A DNA stretch of 38,758 nucleotides, from assembly GCF_030209835.1 (NCBI RefSeq), contig NZ_JARVRF010000044.1:1-38758 (forward strand), written 5' to 3'. Shown here piece by piece: positions 14,559 through 23,933 of this stretch; position 1 is the first letter of the stretch, and every line of letters begins with the position of its first letter. Under the pieces are notes generated by a model. It had not been told where the DNA came from. It did no database searches and saw only the letters and a program-made list of their open reading frames with translations. Source of the stretch: Arthrobacter sp. efr-133-R2A-120. Its GTDB lineage: Bacteria > Actinomycetota > Actinomycetes > Actinomycetales > Micrococcaceae. Made by a program: the position numbers and the translations under genes.

Positions 14559-17237
14559 TTTTCGCGACAAGAGATTCAGTTCCTCGGCTCGCCGGACGGC
14601 TGAGCGGCGGTTATTCGCGCCGAGCTTGGCGTAGATGTTCTTGGTATGCGTCCGGAGGGTGTTGAGGGAGACGAGCAACTCGCGCGCGATCTCCGGTCCG
14701 CCCAGCTCCGAGGAAAGAAGCCGAAGCACTTGCAGCTCGCGTTCACTCAGGGGCTCCAGTAAGCGTTGCTGTGCCCGGGTGCTGCGCGTTTCGGCCCCGA
14801 ACGACTCCAAAAGCCTGTCTACGTAGTCCGGGGCGCTCCCTTGGCTCGCGAGCGATTCCAGCAAGTTGGCCATCGCTTCACCCTCATCGACGAACACCGA
14901 AACGTATCCCTCTGGTGCGGCGAGCGCTACCGCGCGTTGCAGCGCTGCCAGCGCCCCGCCGTCGTCCGCTTCTTTTTTGCGTGCTAGCGCCATAAGAACC
15001 AGAAGTTCGACGACGGTCCCCGTCCTGCCGCCTCCTTCCGCGGCTCGAAGGAGACGGACTAGCAGGGCGATCGCGCGTCCGACGGAGTCCTCCGACAGCT
15101 CCTTCCTGTGCTGGGCGAGTAGTGCCCTGGCCAAGGTGATGTGCTCGAACTCGTGCAGGTAGGAGAGCTCATTTTCGGTGGAGATGCCGCGCTCACGCGC
15201 CCAGTGGAGAGCGTCGGACGTCCTTCCCTGCGAGATCCACATCCGCGCCCGCACGGCCGCGACCGGATGTACCACGGGAAAGAAGTCGCCGACGTAGAGG
15301 CGCTCGGCCTCGTCGAGTTGCTCAAGCGCGCCGCCCACGTCCCCTTCCGCTTGGAGGATCCGGGCCATCGCGACCCGCGAGCGATACGGGTTTTGGGGCA
15401 GCGCGGCGTCCTCGCTGAGCTTCTGGCTGGTCATCACGTGCTTCTTTGCGGCTTCAAGTTCGCCGCGGTCAAGAAGGAGCCTGCTCATTCCTACGTGCAT
15501 GTCGGCCGTTCCCCGGAGCATTTGCTCGGGGTGCCTGCCCGCGATCTCAAGACCCCGCTCATAGATGGCCATTGCGTCGCGGAGCCGGCCTTGGGTAATC
15601 CGGATGTCGGCCATGGCGATGGAGCAACCGAGCATGTCCGAGTGGTGACCGGCCCTTTCAAGGCTGTTATAAGAATCGGTCCACAGGCCGTGCGCAACGC
15701 CCAGTTTGCCGTTTGTCCAGTGGCCCAGCGCCAATAGCCCTGAAGCCGCTCCGCGCTCAAGATGATCGTCTTTCCCGACAAGGCCGAGCGCGGTGGTTGC
15801 GTGCGTCATGGCCCCGGCGGCATTACCGACTGCCAGCGCCTGCGCGGCACGGTAGATCGCGATCGAACTGGTGAGGTTCCCGCCGTCGCCGCCTTCCGCC
15901 GTCGTACGTACCCACTGCTCTGCCTCGAGGAGGCGGGCGTCGACGCCAGTGAGCTCGCCGCTAGCGAGGAGCGCCCCCGCGTAAGCAACGCTCAGCCCGG
16001 GCCGCGCGTGTATTAGTTCGCCGGGGAGCGCTTCGAGCCAGCGGCTCAGCGTGGCTTCCTGGCGGTCCTTGCGCATGGCAGGGATCGCGAGCTCGATCAA
16101 ATCCGCGGCCCGCTCGAAGTCCTTGCCGGCCGTTGCGTGGCGGATAGCTTCCGGAATGTCGCCGTTTTGTTCGTGCCACAGGCTTGCGCGCTCATGCATT
16201 TCGTTGATGCGGCCCGGCTGCTCGTCCATGAGCCGCGCCCGCAGCACGTCGGCGAAGAGGTGGTGGTAGCGGTACCACCAGCGGCGATCGTCGAGCGGAA
16301 CCACGAACAAGTTCCCTCGATCGAGCGACTCAAGCATTGCTTTTCCGTTGTTTTGGCCGGTCAGGGCATCGCAGAGCGGGCCGTTGAGCCGGTTCAGGAT
16401 GGAAGTCTGCAGCAGGAAGTTCCTGACGTCGTCGTTCTGGCGCTGAAGTACCTCTTCCACGAGGTAATCGACGATATAGCGGTCATCACCTGCGAAGCCC
16501 GCGATGAAGCCGGCGACGTCGTCCCTTCCCTGCATCGAGAGCGCGGCCAATTGGAGCGCGGCGATCCAGCCCTCGGCACGACCTTCGAGGGCGGCGATAT
16601 CCTTCGCGGTGAGACCCAGTCCCATCACGCCGTTGAAGTACGCAGCAGCTTCCTTCAGTGTGAAGCGGAGATCGGCGGCACGGATCTCGAGGAGCCTGCC
16701 GCGTGCCCTGAGTCGCGCGAGTGGCAAAGCTGGATCGGCACGGCTTGCGATGACCAGTTGCAGATGCGCAGGCATGTTCTCGAGGAGAAAGGCCAGCCCC
16801 TCCTGCAGGTCCTGATTGTCGATGACATGGTAGTCATCTAGCACCAAGACAAGTCTGTTCGGGATGGCCTGCAACCCGTTGATCAGGATAGTCAGGAACG
16901 CTTCAGTGCTCGATTGCGGGGATCGGAGTGTTGCGAGTGCTTGGGCGCCGAGAGCGTTCGATGCCTTGTCCAGCGCGGCAATAAGGTAGGTCCAGAACAG
17001 CGTTGGATCGTTGTCCCGCTGGTCGAGCGAGAGCCAGGCGAGCAATCGGCCGTCAGAAGGTGCTTCTGCCAACCACTCGGTCAGCGCCGTCGTTTTCCCG
17101 AAGCCGACGGGGGCTGAGACGAGGATCAGCGTTTGCTCGTCGGCCTGGTTCAGACGGTCGCTGAGCCTTGGGCGCGCCACGAGCGCGCGTCGTGGCACTG
17201 GGACGTGAAGTTTGGTCTCGAGCAACGGGCCTGCCAT
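14529..17237 (-). CDS. MalT-like LuxR-family regulator (STAND ATPase)
   Basis: A 902-aa regulator. Walker A is SAPVGFGKTT (41-50) and Walker B LVLVLDDYHVI (about 129-139). An ARID-type winged helix region and TPR-like repeats follow (about 400-780). The C-terminus has a LuxR HTH: LSERELQVLRLLSSELGGPE, then LVSLNTLRTHTKNIYAKLGA. MalT-type proteins bind ATP and an inducer and activate target promoters. GGGAGG is six bases before the ATG at 17237; a GTG sits immediately upstream. The downstream DUF4386 fusion gene is its likely partner or target; this gene pairing is frequent in actinobacteria. Confidence 0.93.
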   Translation of the reverse strand: MAGPLLETKLHVPVPRRALVARPRLSDRLNQADEQTLILVSAPVGFGKTTALTEWLAEAPSDGRLLAWLSLDQRDNDPTLFWTYLIAALDKASNALGAQALATLRSPQSSTEAFLTILINGLQAIPNRLVLVLDDYHVIDNQDLQEGLAFLLENMPAHLQLVIASRADPALPLARLRARGRLLEIRAADLRFTLKEAAAYFNGVMGLGLTAKDIAALEGRAEGWIAALQLAALSMQGRDDVAGFIAGFAGDDRYIVDYLVEEVLQRQNDDVRNFLLQTSILNRLNGPLCDALTGQNNGKAMLESLDRGNLFVVPLDDRRWWYRYHHLFADVLRARLMDEQPGRINEMHERASLWHEQNGDIPEAIRHATAGKDFERAADLIELAIPAMRKDRQEATLSRWLEALPGELIHARPGLSVAYAGALLASGELTGVDARLLEAEQWVRTTAEGGDGGNLTSSIAIYRAAQALAVGNAAGAMTHATTALGLVGKDDHLERGAASGLLALGHWTNGKLGVAHGLWTDSYNSLERAGHHSDMLGCSIAMADIRITQGRLRDAMAIYERGLEIAGRHPEQMLRGTADMHVGMSRLLLDRGELEAAKKHVMTSQKLSEDAALPQNPYRSRVAMARILQAEGDVGGALEQLDEAERLYVGDFFPVVHPVAAVRARMWISQGRTSDALHWARERGISTENELSYLHEFEHITLARALLAQHRKELSEDSVGRAIALLVRLLRAAEGGGRTGTVVELLVLMALARKKEADDGGALAALQRAVALAAPEGYVSVFVDEGEAMANLLESLASQGSAPDYVDRLLESFGAETRSTRAQQRLLEPLSERELQVLRLLSSELGGPEIARELLVSLNTLRTHTKNIYAKLGANNRRSAVRRAEELNLLSRKDHHINHQMW

Positions 17238-17347
17238 CACGGACCTCCCTCGACAGCCCGGGCACTTTGCCTCGGCCCGGGTGATCCCAGTGTAGTGCCG
17301 GAGGAGGTTGGGCTTACATCTTGGGGAACTCGCCTATCGGCGGTAAA

Positions 17348-18157
17348 TCACTGCTCTGTTCCCGAATCTTTCGCGCCCGATAGCAATGCGTAATATCCCG
17401 GAACCCACTGCGGAAGACCGCTGGCGTTCATAGGCACCACTTCGATGTTGACCGGACCGTCCGCAATCAACTTCCAGTCCGAATCCGAAAACACGCTGTG
17501 CCGTTCCCTTGCACCGAAATGCCCGGGCCGGGGAAGGTTCTCCAAGGCGCGCTGCAGCTGCAGGGGCATTCCTTGCCTGGTGGCGCCGAGCTCGGCCAGG
17601 TAACCAAGGCTATTTCCGCGGAAATTGGTTTCGGCCAGTAACACCCTGCCTCTGTTCCCGACGACGGTTCGCAGGTTGGCGGCCATAGCAGCTTGCTTGC
17701 CCGGTTTCAGGACGTGGAAGACTCCGCGGACAAAGACATTGGCGGGCCCCAGCCGCTCCAATAGGAGCTCTCCGGCACCTGCACCCGCGGCATCCAGGAC
17801 CATGAAGTCGGCATTATGGACGCCTTCCGCTTCCCGGCTGGCCATCTCGATCGCCCCCTTGGATACATCGATTCCGAGAACCCTTGGAAATAGGCCGGCA
17901 AGCCAGCGGGTGTGGGTTCCGTTGCCGCACCCGACGTCAACTACCGGGAGATCCGGATCAAAGTGGGCTGCAATCGCATCGGAGTACTGCGCGCGCTCGG
18001 CCAGGGAGTCGGAGTCCCAAAGCACGTCTCCGGAACGGCCAGTAGTGCGGATTCCGCGCCAGTATCCTTCCCACGCGGCGTCGGGGTTTCTCGGTGCCCG
18101 GGAAGCGAGGCGCACTACTGTGGGGACAAGCAGCATCTGGTCCCAAAGCTTCGACAT
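17348..18157 (-). CDS. Class I SAM-dependent methyltransferase
   Basis: A 269-aa protein. Motif I VVDVGCGNGTH (72-82) and the acidic ribose-binding end of strand 2 (VLGIDVSKGAIEMA) identify a Rossmann-type methyltransferase; FVRGVFHVLKPGKQ is the motif III region. The substrate cannot be told. Its ATG at 18157 lies nine bases after the stop of the GGDEF-EAL gene, and there is no ribosome binding site. TAGAGT six bases before the ATG suggests its own leaderless promoter. Several DosR-type regulons contain a methyltransferase, but there is no DosR-like box here. Confidence 0.88.
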   Translation of the reverse strand: MSKLWDQMLLVPTVVRLASRAPRNPDAAWEGYWRGIRTTGRSGDVLWDSDSLAERAQYSDAIAAHFDPDLPVVDVGCGNGTHTRWLAGLFPRVLGIDVSKGAIEMASREAEGVHNADFMVLDAAGAGAGELLLERLGPANVFVRGVFHVLKPGKQAAMAANLRTVVGNRGRVLLAETNFRGNSLGYLAELGATRQGMPLQLQRALENLPRPGHFGARERHSVFSDSDWKLIADGPVNIEVVPMNASGLPQWVPGYYALLSGAKDSGTEQ

Positions 18158-18163
18158 GCGCTA

Positions 18164-18169
18164 ACTCTA
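18164..18169 (-). promoter_or_regulatory. -10 element of a leaderless promoter
   Basis: Minus-strand TAGAGT followed by six bases (TAGCGC) and ATG 18157. The hexamer overlaps the stop codon of the upstream GGDEF-EAL gene (TAG, 18169-18167). No Shine-Dalgarno sequence exists between the two genes, so the methyltransferase is either leaderless or translated by read-through coupling. Confidence 0.5.
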
Positions 18170-19705
18170 CAGACGCCGTGCGGGTCGGCGGAGTTGATCC
18201 GGTATTTCCGCGGCCGGTACAGGATATCCGTAGAAGTAGCCCTGCCCGTAGAGGCAACCCATGGCCCCCAGCTGGGCCGCCTGCTCGGCGGTTTCGATGC
18301 CTTCCACGGTCGCGTTGAGCCCCGCAGCGAAAATCAGCTGCAGAATGGCAGAGACGAACTTTTGCTGCCGAGGATCCGACTCCATGTCCTTTATGAGTGA
18401 CTGATCGACCTTCACCGTGTCTGCCGGAAGCGACCTGAGGTAGCTGATGGACGAATAGCCGGTACCGAAGTCGTCAATTTGCAAGCCCACACCGAGCTCC
18501 CGGAGCCCGCTGAGGACCTGTTCCTGTCCGGTTTCACGGGACATCAATACGGTTTCGGTGATCTCTAAGATCAAGCGCCGCGGATCCACGCCATACCTGG
18601 CCAGCGTGTCCCTGATGTCATCCAGCAAGTCGGTTCGAAGCAGTTCGGCAGCAGAAAGATTGATGTGCAGAGAATAGTCTGGCAAGTCCGGATCTGTTTG
18701 CCTCCAGCGCCTCATTTGGGCGAGACCTTCATGCAGCACCCACCGTCCCACCTCAAAGATCAAGCCGGTTTCTTCTGCGATGCCAATGAAGCTGCCCGGC
18801 ATGATCGTTCCGCGAACAGGGTGATGCCACCGGATGAGGGCTTCGACGCCGATCACGCGGCCGGAAGCCAATTCGACCACCGGCTGATACAGCAGCGCCA
18901 GCTCCCCTCCGGCAACAGCGGTTCGCAGTTCGGCAGTTATTCGCGACCGTTCCCGAACGGCGTCGAGCATGTCCGGGTGGAAGAGTTGGACGTTGTTGCG
19001 GCCGCGCGCCTTCGCCTGGTACATGGCAATGTCGGCATCGCGCATCAGCGCCTCTGCCCGGTACTCCGGCGTGCCGATGCAAACGCCGATGCTGGCCATC
19101 GCCCAAACCGTTTCCATTCCGATACACATACTGTCCTGCAGATACTCCGATGCGCGGTGCGCAATTCGAAGGACCTCCTCTTCAGTAGCCGCGGCAATGA
19201 GGATGGCAAACTCATCCCCGCCCAGGCGGGCCACGGTATCCTGTGGCCTGACGGCGGAGCGGAGACGTTTGGCAACTTCCACCAGCACGGCGTCACCGGA
19301 GCTATGGCCCAGGATGTCGTTGATGGCCTTGAATGAGTCCAGGTCCAGGAGCAACACGGCCGGAGATTTTCCGCGGTCCGTGCTGGACAGGATCGCTTCC
19401 TGTATCCGCTCGGTAAGCAGCGTCCTATTCGCAAGACCCGTTAGGGCATCCGTCTTGGCCATCTGTTCCAGCTCAACCTGTGTTCGCCGCAACATAGCCG
19501 TGCGGGCGGCCACCCGCTGTTCCAGTTCCGAATGAATGTGGCCCAGTTCCTCTGCGAGCAGGTTGACTCCCGTGATGACAGCATCAATGTCATCACGATG
19601 CTCCGACGGCTGAATGCGTGCGTCCAGATCACCGGCAGCCAATCGGACAACACCGTCAACCAACAGCTGGAGACGCGGGTCCTCGACGCTCTTTCTCGAG
19701 GTCAT
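18167..19705 (-). CDS. GGDEF-EAL protein (c-di-GMP cyclase/phosphodiesterase)
   Basis: A 512-aa protein without membrane helices. Residues about 13-67 resemble a HAMP signal module and are followed by a short coiled coil. The GGDEF domain has an intact active site (RLGGDEF, GGDEF at 162-166) and an inhibitory I-site RPQD (153-156) five residues before it. The EAL domain has EAL at 288-290, DDFGTGYSS at 411-419 and EGIE later, all consistent with an active phosphodiesterase. The balance of the two activities cannot be predicted. A soluble HAMP-like start without a transmembrane sensor is unusual and suggests a partner or an N-terminal loss. Confidence 0.93.
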   Translation of the reverse strand: MTSRKSVEDPRLQLLVDGVVRLAAGDLDARIQPSEHRDDIDAVITGVNLLAEELGHIHSELEQRVAARTAMLRRTQVELEQMAKTDALTGLANRTLLTERIQEAILSSTDRGKSPAVLLLDLDSFKAINDILGHSSGDAVLVEVAKRLRSAVRPQDTVARLGGDEFAILIAAATEEEVLRIAHRASEYLQDSMCIGMETVWAMASIGVCIGTPEYRAEALMRDADIAMYQAKARGRNNVQLFHPDMLDAVRERSRITAELRTAVAGGELALLYQPVVELASGRVIGVEALIRWHHPVRGTIMPGSFIGIAEETGLIFEVGRWVLHEGLAQMRRWRQTDPDLPDYSLHINLSAAELLRTDLLDDIRDTLARYGVDPRRLILEITETVLMSRETGQEQVLSGLRELGVGLQIDDFGTGYSSISYLRSLPADTVKVDQSLIKDMESDPRQQKFVSAILQLIFAAGLNATVEGIETAEQAAQLGAMGCLYGQGYFYGYPVPAAEIPDQLRRPARRL

Positions 19706-19822
19706 GTAATCCCAGGGGACAGAAAACCGCCGGAAGGCGAGCCGTTGATGGGGTCCTTACAAACGCAGCAACTGGCAGAGTTGCCGCTTGGCCTTGACAG
19801 GAGCGAGAAGCACATCCAGGTC

Positions 19823-20197
19823 TCACGCACCTGCATTAAGCCAGTCCATGGCCTCGCTGCGCGAGGTAAAAAAACGAGTCGGGCAAGGCGGGACGTGCAC
19901 TCCGAGGAAGAAGTTCGCAAGGACCCGGTCTACAGGCGATGTCCCTAACAAGGCGATGCGCGACGCGCCGCAGGGAATAGACCACACAGCCCTGGCCTCC
20001 CGGCTAACGGAAGCGACCGCTGCCATGTCTACAAGCATCGGATGCTGATCCTGCTGGCATAGCTCGTTGACTTTCGCCATGGCCGCGCGGGCATCCTCGA
20101 CCTGAATGTCGACCCCGGGCAGCCAGCGCAAATGGAGAAGTCCGTCGACGCCTAAGTCGACACTGGCCTTTCCACCGTTCGCAATCTCCGGTACCAC
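19823..20197 (-). CDS. DUF7793 / STAS-like protein
   Basis: A protein of about 124 aa with LHLRWLPGVDIQVEDARAAM, LVDMAAVASVSREARAVWSI and GASRIALLGTSPVDRVLANF, then FLGVHVPPCPTRFFTSRSEA. These blocks match the Arthrobacter DUF7793 family, which has a SpoIIAA/STAS-like fold by description. GGGGAGG lies eight bases before a GTG at 20197; a TTG at 20239 would add 14 residues. It is upstream of the GGDEF-EAL gene on the same strand with 117 bp between. Function unknown. Confidence 0.7.
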   Translation of the reverse strand: MVPEIANGGKASVDLGVDGLLHLRWLPGVDIQVEDARAAMAKVNELCQQDQHPMLVDMAAVASVSREARAVWSIPCGASRIALLGTSPVDRVLANFFLGVHVPPCPTRFFTSRSEAMDWLNAGA

Positions 20198-20239
20198 GAT
20201 CACGTCCTCCCCAGGCAGGCCGCCGAACCTTTTCGGCAA

Positions 20240-20537
20240 CTCCCCAAAAAGTACCCCAGGTTCCCAACTTCTCTTGGAAACGACGCCGGGCCGACGCCCC
20301 GCGTGTTGACCAGCTGAAGAACGGGCAAGGCACCCCTCCGCACCGGGCTATAGCCGTCCCGAGGTGACAAAGTAGCAATCGCCAATGGCGATAGCGTAGC
20401 TTTCCGAGCATTGGTCCTCAAGCCCCCGAGTTGACTCATCAAAGATGCCCGCCTAGCCGCATTCGAAGAATCATCAGAGGGTGCCCGCGTGGGGATTGCC
20501 TCTCGCCGCGGAGGGCGGTGGGACCTACTGTGGAGCT
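20240..20537. other. Divergent intergenic region
   Basis: About 300 bp between the DUF7793-like gene (minus) and the membrane-protein gene (plus). I see no gene. It contains a small perfect inverted repeat ATCGCC-AAT-GGCGAT (20378-20392) and the leaderless -10 at 20526. Confidence 0.4.
20526..20531 (+). promoter_or_regulatory. -10 element of a leaderless promoter
   Basis: TACTGT followed by six bases (GGAGCT) and ATG 20538. A GGAG is present but only two bases before the ATG, too close to serve as Shine-Dalgarno; the leaderless reading is preferred. Confidence 0.45.
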
Positions 20538-21623
20538 ATGGACGCCTCAGCTGCTCACGCCTTTGCGGTTCCGCCGGTATCAGCCCGCCGCGCCACCACT
20601 GCCGTTGAAGACGTCATCACCCTCGCGGCCGGCATCTGGCTCCTCACAGGAACCTACGTTGACGGCTGGGCGCACAACAACCTCCGCGACCTCGAGACGT
20701 TCCTCACCCCGTGGCACGCAATCCTCTACTCCGGCTTCGCGGCCTGCGCCGTCTGGATCGCCGCCCTGACCTGGCGCCGGCACGCTCCCGGCACGCGGTG
20801 GACCGAAGCGATCCCCGCCGGCTACGGGGCCGCGGCAGCCGGGGTCGCTCTCTTCCTGATCTCCGGGGCTGCCGACTTTGCCTGGCATTCGGTGTTCGGC
20901 ATCGAGCAGGGCATCAAGGCGCTGTTCAGCCCGTCCCATCTGGGGCTCGCCACCGGCGGTTTCCTTATCCTTGGCGCGCCGTTCTCCGCAGCATGGCACT
21001 CGCCCGAACGGTCCTGGCCACGGCTGGCGCCCGCCGTCGTGAGCGCCATGCTCTCCGGCATGGTTGCGGCATTCATCCTGCAGGAGTTCGCGATCTTCGC
21101 CCGCCATGGACTCATCCAGACATACAGCTCCGCTGCCGGGGCGCAGCCCGCGGTGACGAATCCGACGTCGTCGTCCATCATCGTCTCTTTGGCATCGTTC
21201 TTCGTCTCAACGGCCGTACTCTTCTTGCCCGTCCTCTTGCTGTCACTGCGCTGGCGCTTACACCCCGCGGTGTCCGCGGCCATGGCACTGCTCCCCTCCA
21301 TAGCCCTGCAGATCATGGTCGCGCTGCGGGACGCCTGGCTCGTGCCGGCTGCCCTCGTCGGTGCAGTTCTCGTCGGAGTGCTATGGGCGGTGGCGCGGCC
21401 CGAGCCGGACCGTCACGCAAGGCTCATGACCGCGATGGGCCTCTCCCCTGTCGTGTTCTGGGCCCCGTACTTCGCCGGTGTGGCGCTCCACGACGGGGCA
21501 CTTAGCTTCTCCCCTGAAATTTGGGGCGGGACGCTCGCCTGGTCCGGACTCGAAATGCTCGCCCTCGCCGTGCTCACCCTCAAAGTGAGAGCCACAGCAG
21601 CCACCCAATTCCGACGCCCATAG
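20538..21623 (+). CDS. Polytopic membrane protein of unknown function
   Basis: A 361-aa protein with about nine hydrophobic segments (for example AVEDVITLAAGIWLLTGTYV, GYGAAAAGVALFLISGAADF, VSAMLSGMVAAFILQEFAIF and VFWAPYFAGVALHDGA). Conserved-looking His and Trp residues sit at membrane borders (YVDGWAHNN, DFAWHSVFGIEQG, FSPSHLGLATGG). I know similar unnamed membrane proteins in actinobacteria but no function. The frame is open upstream to 20481; ATG 20538 is preferred because of the leaderless promoter. It precedes the DUF427 gene by 79 bp. Confidence 0.8.
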   Translation: MDASAAHAFAVPPVSARRATTAVEDVITLAAGIWLLTGTYVDGWAHNNLRDLETFLTPWHAILYSGFAACAVWIAALTWRRHAPGTRWTEAIPAGYGAAAAGVALFLISGAADFAWHSVFGIEQGIKALFSPSHLGLATGGFLILGAPFSAAWHSPERSWPRLAPAVVSAMLSGMVAAFILQEFAIFARHGLIQTYSSAAGAQPAVTNPTSSSIIVSLASFFVSTAVLFLPVLLLSLRWRLHPAVSAAMALLPSIALQIMVALRDAWLVPAALVGAVLVGVLWAVARPEPDRHARLMTAMGLSPVVFWAPYFAGVALHDGALSFSPEIWGGTLAWSGLEMLALAVLTLKVRATAATQFRRP

Positions 21624-21702
21624 CCCAGAGCGGTCAACCAACCATCTGCCATCGGCGCTCGACCATATTGACGCCGTGTGGCCCCGCGCTCACGCTTGAA
21701 GC

Positions 21703-22554
21703 ATGGCCACCAAACTATCCGGAGTGATCCTCGGGACGTTCCCGGAGCTGCGCTACGAACCCACCGCCAAGCGGATCCGCGCGACTCTGGGCGGGAACGC
21801 CGTCGTCGACACCCTGCACGCGTGGCTGGTCTGGGAGCCGAAGCGCATTACCCCGATTTATGCGGTGCCGGAGGCCGAACTGCTAGCAGCGCTCACACCG
21901 CCGCGCGACCCTGCGGCCGATGTCCCGGAGCTCGGCGTCAGGTTGTCCGCAGGCTCACCTCCATCGCTGGATCCGCGCACGGGGTTCGGCCGGCATACCA
22001 CCTCCGGCGAACAACTCGACGTTGTGGCAGGGACGACGACGGCGCCCGGGGCCGCGTTCCGCCCGGACGATCCCGACCTGGCCGGGTATGTCGTGCTGGA
22101 TTTCGCCGCCTTTCAGTGGCGGGAAGACGACGAGGAGATTATCGGCCACCCCCGCGACCCCTTCCACCGTGTGGACATCCGGGCGTCATCCCTGACCGTA
22201 GAGGTCTCCCTCGACGGCGTCACGCTCGCCAAAACGGACGGCGCACAACTCCTGTACGAGACATTGCTTCCCGTCCGCTACTACATCCCGCCCGGGGACG
22301 TGCGGCTGGACCTCATGGAGGAGAGCCCCAAGAGGACCGTGTGTCCATATAAGGGCGAAGCCCGCTACTGGACGCACCCCGGAACAGAGGACGGCAGGAA
22401 TGTCGCCTGGAGCTACGACAAGAGTTTCCGCGACGCCGCACAGATCCACAACCTGGTGAGCTTCTTCAATGAAAGGGTGGACCTGACGGTCGACGGCGTC
22501 CTGCAGGCCCGGCCGGTAACGCCCTGGTCGCGGCCGCAGGACCGCCGCGAGTGA
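21703..22554 (+). CDS. Tandem DUF427 protein
   Basis: A 283-aa soluble protein with two DUF427 domains. The first covers about 10-110 (RIRATLGGNAVVDTLHAWLV, then WEPKRITPIYAVP). The second covers about 175-270 (VEVSLDGVTLAKTDGAQLLY, LLPVRYYIPPGDVRLDLMEE, SPKRTVCPYKGEARYWT and VAWSYD). The second has the full CPYKG/WSY signature; the first is diverged. Function is unknown. No clear ribosome binding site precedes the ATG at 21703. It is convergent with the monooxygenase gene. Confidence 0.92.
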   Translation: MATKLSGVILGTFPELRYEPTAKRIRATLGGNAVVDTLHAWLVWEPKRITPIYAVPEAELLAALTPPRDPAADVPELGVRLSAGSPPSLDPRTGFGRHTTSGEQLDVVAGTTTAPGAAFRPDDPDLAGYVVLDFAAFQWREDDEEIIGHPRDPFHRVDIRASSLTVEVSLDGVTLAKTDGAQLLYETLLPVRYYIPPGDVRLDLMEESPKRTVCPYKGEARYWTHPGTEDGRNVAWSYDKSFRDAAQIHNLVSFFNERVDLTVDGVLQARPVTPWSRPQDRRE

Positions 22555-22642
22555 CGGACGGCAGCTCACTGTAGGTACCACGGCCCGGCTCGCGCACCGT
22601 CTGTCATCGCGGTGTTTTGTCGGGACGGACCGGAGTCGCCGT

Positions 22643-23749
22643 TCAGCGAGGAAGTAGATGGGCCGTGAGGTTCCGGGCCGCGAGGCCGCTCCGGGTCGCG
22701 GGCACCAGAAGCGCGGCGGCCAGAACGTGGCCGCGCTGGCGGGGGTTGGCCCGCCTGCGGTGGCGGGATTCGTAGCCACGCAGCGCGGCGGCTGGGTCAT
22801 CTGGGGTGGCGGCCAAGGCTTCGGCGAGAATGGCGGCGCCTGTCATGGCAAGGCTGGACCCGTCGCCGAACAATGATACGCAGGACGCCGCGTCCCCAAG
22901 CAGCGTCACGCGTCCTTGGGACCAGCTGGGCAGCCGCACTTGGCTGATGGCGTCGAAGTACAGGTCCTCGGCGTTGTGCACAAGTTCGCGCAGGTCGGGT
23001 ATCTCGGGCACGGGCCAGTCGCGTGCGCCGTAGGCTTCGAGAATGATCCGTTGCTGGGCCTGGATGTCTCGGTAGTCGAGGCCGGATGGGCTGCGGAAGA
23101 TGAACCCCGCACCAGCGGTTCCGCGTACCGGATGGACCGTGAGCGACAAACCCGGTTGGTTGTACATGACCACCGTTCCGGGATCGGCTGCGGGCCGGCC
23201 GAGCGAAAGCGTCGCGATGTGGAGGCCGAGATGGCGGACAAAATCGGTTTCGGGACCGAACACGAGAGACCGCACCGTGGAGTGCAGCCCGTCGGCCCCA
23301 ACCACAAAGTCGAACCGTCGCGGGGACGCGTGCACGAACGTGACGTCCACTCCGGCACCGTCCGCGTCTAGCGCAGTAACCGAATCCCCGAAGAGGAACT
23401 CGACATCTTCTCCGGCGGCCTCGCAAAGGATCGCCGCAAGGTCGGCCCGGGGTATCTCGACATCGTCGCCGCGGGGACGTCCAAGCCGCAGCGGACCGAC
23501 CCGCCGTCCCGGTGGGGTCACGAATACAAGGCCGGACGCCTGGGTAGCGGCATCGCGCAGGCGCGTGAGGATGCCCATCCGCCGCGCCACTTCGGTGGCC
23601 GCGCCATGCACGTCCACCGGGCTGCCGCTGGAACGCAATCCACTGGCGCGTTCGACCACGGTCGCCTGGAACCCTTGGCGGGCAAGCCAGTACGCCAGCG
23701 TCGGTCCAGCGATGCCAGCCCCGCAGATCAGTACCCTGCGTCGTCCCAC
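22643..23749 (-). CDS. FAD-dependent monooxygenase (PHBH/TetX type)
   Basis: A 368-aa flavoprotein. The FAD-binding start is RVLICGAGIAGPTLAYWLAR followed by VVERAS; the DG motif is VVGADGLHSTVR; the GD motif is VTLLGDAASCVSLFGDGSSL. These define group A aromatic or drug hydroxylases using NAD(P)H and O2. The substrate is unknown. The start is the GTG at 23749 (VGRRRVLICG), because coding-like sequence begins there; the frame is open further upstream but meaningless. A minus-strand TATAGG lies just upstream. Confidence 0.9.
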   Translation of the reverse strand: MGRRRVLICGAGIAGPTLAYWLARQGFQATVVERASGLRSSGSPVDVHGAATEVARRMGILTRLRDAATQASGLVFVTPPGRRVGPLRLGRPRGDDVEIPRADLAAILCEAAGEDVEFLFGDSVTALDADGAGVDVTFVHASPRRFDFVVGADGLHSTVRSLVFGPETDFVRHLGLHIATLSLGRPAADPGTVVMYNQPGLSLTVHPVRGTAGAGFIFRSPSGLDYRDIQAQQRIILEAYGARDWPVPEIPDLRELVHNAEDLYFDAISQVRLPSWSQGRVTLLGDAASCVSLFGDGSSLAMTGAAILAEALAATPDDPAAALRGYESRHRRRANPRQRGHVLAAALLVPATRSGLAARNLTAHLLPR

Positions 23750-23883
23750 AAGCGCCAGCCTATAGTAGACGGATCGATCAGCGTCCGCAGTTCCCTTCGC
23801 TATCCCATCCGGAGTAGGCCTAGGACGGATCGGATGAGGCCTGAAACTGGGGGTCACGGAAAATTGCCGTCGGATGGGAGACC

Positions 23884-23927
23884 TGTGACTTATTCCTCTA
23901 CTTCGGTGTGGACCATTTCGGTAGGTC
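23884..23927 (+). promoter_or_regulatory. DosR-like box plus -10, PPOX gene 1
   Basis: Box TGTGACTTATTCCTCT at 23884-23899, then exactly 22 nt, then TAGGTC (23922-23927), then six bases to ATG 23934. It is the most diverged of the seven boxes in its right half but keeps the invariant G4, C6, T7, C13, C15 and T16. A leaderless start would place the box centre about 42-43 bp upstream of transcription start. Confidence 0.6.
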
Positions 23928-23933
23928 ACCTTC

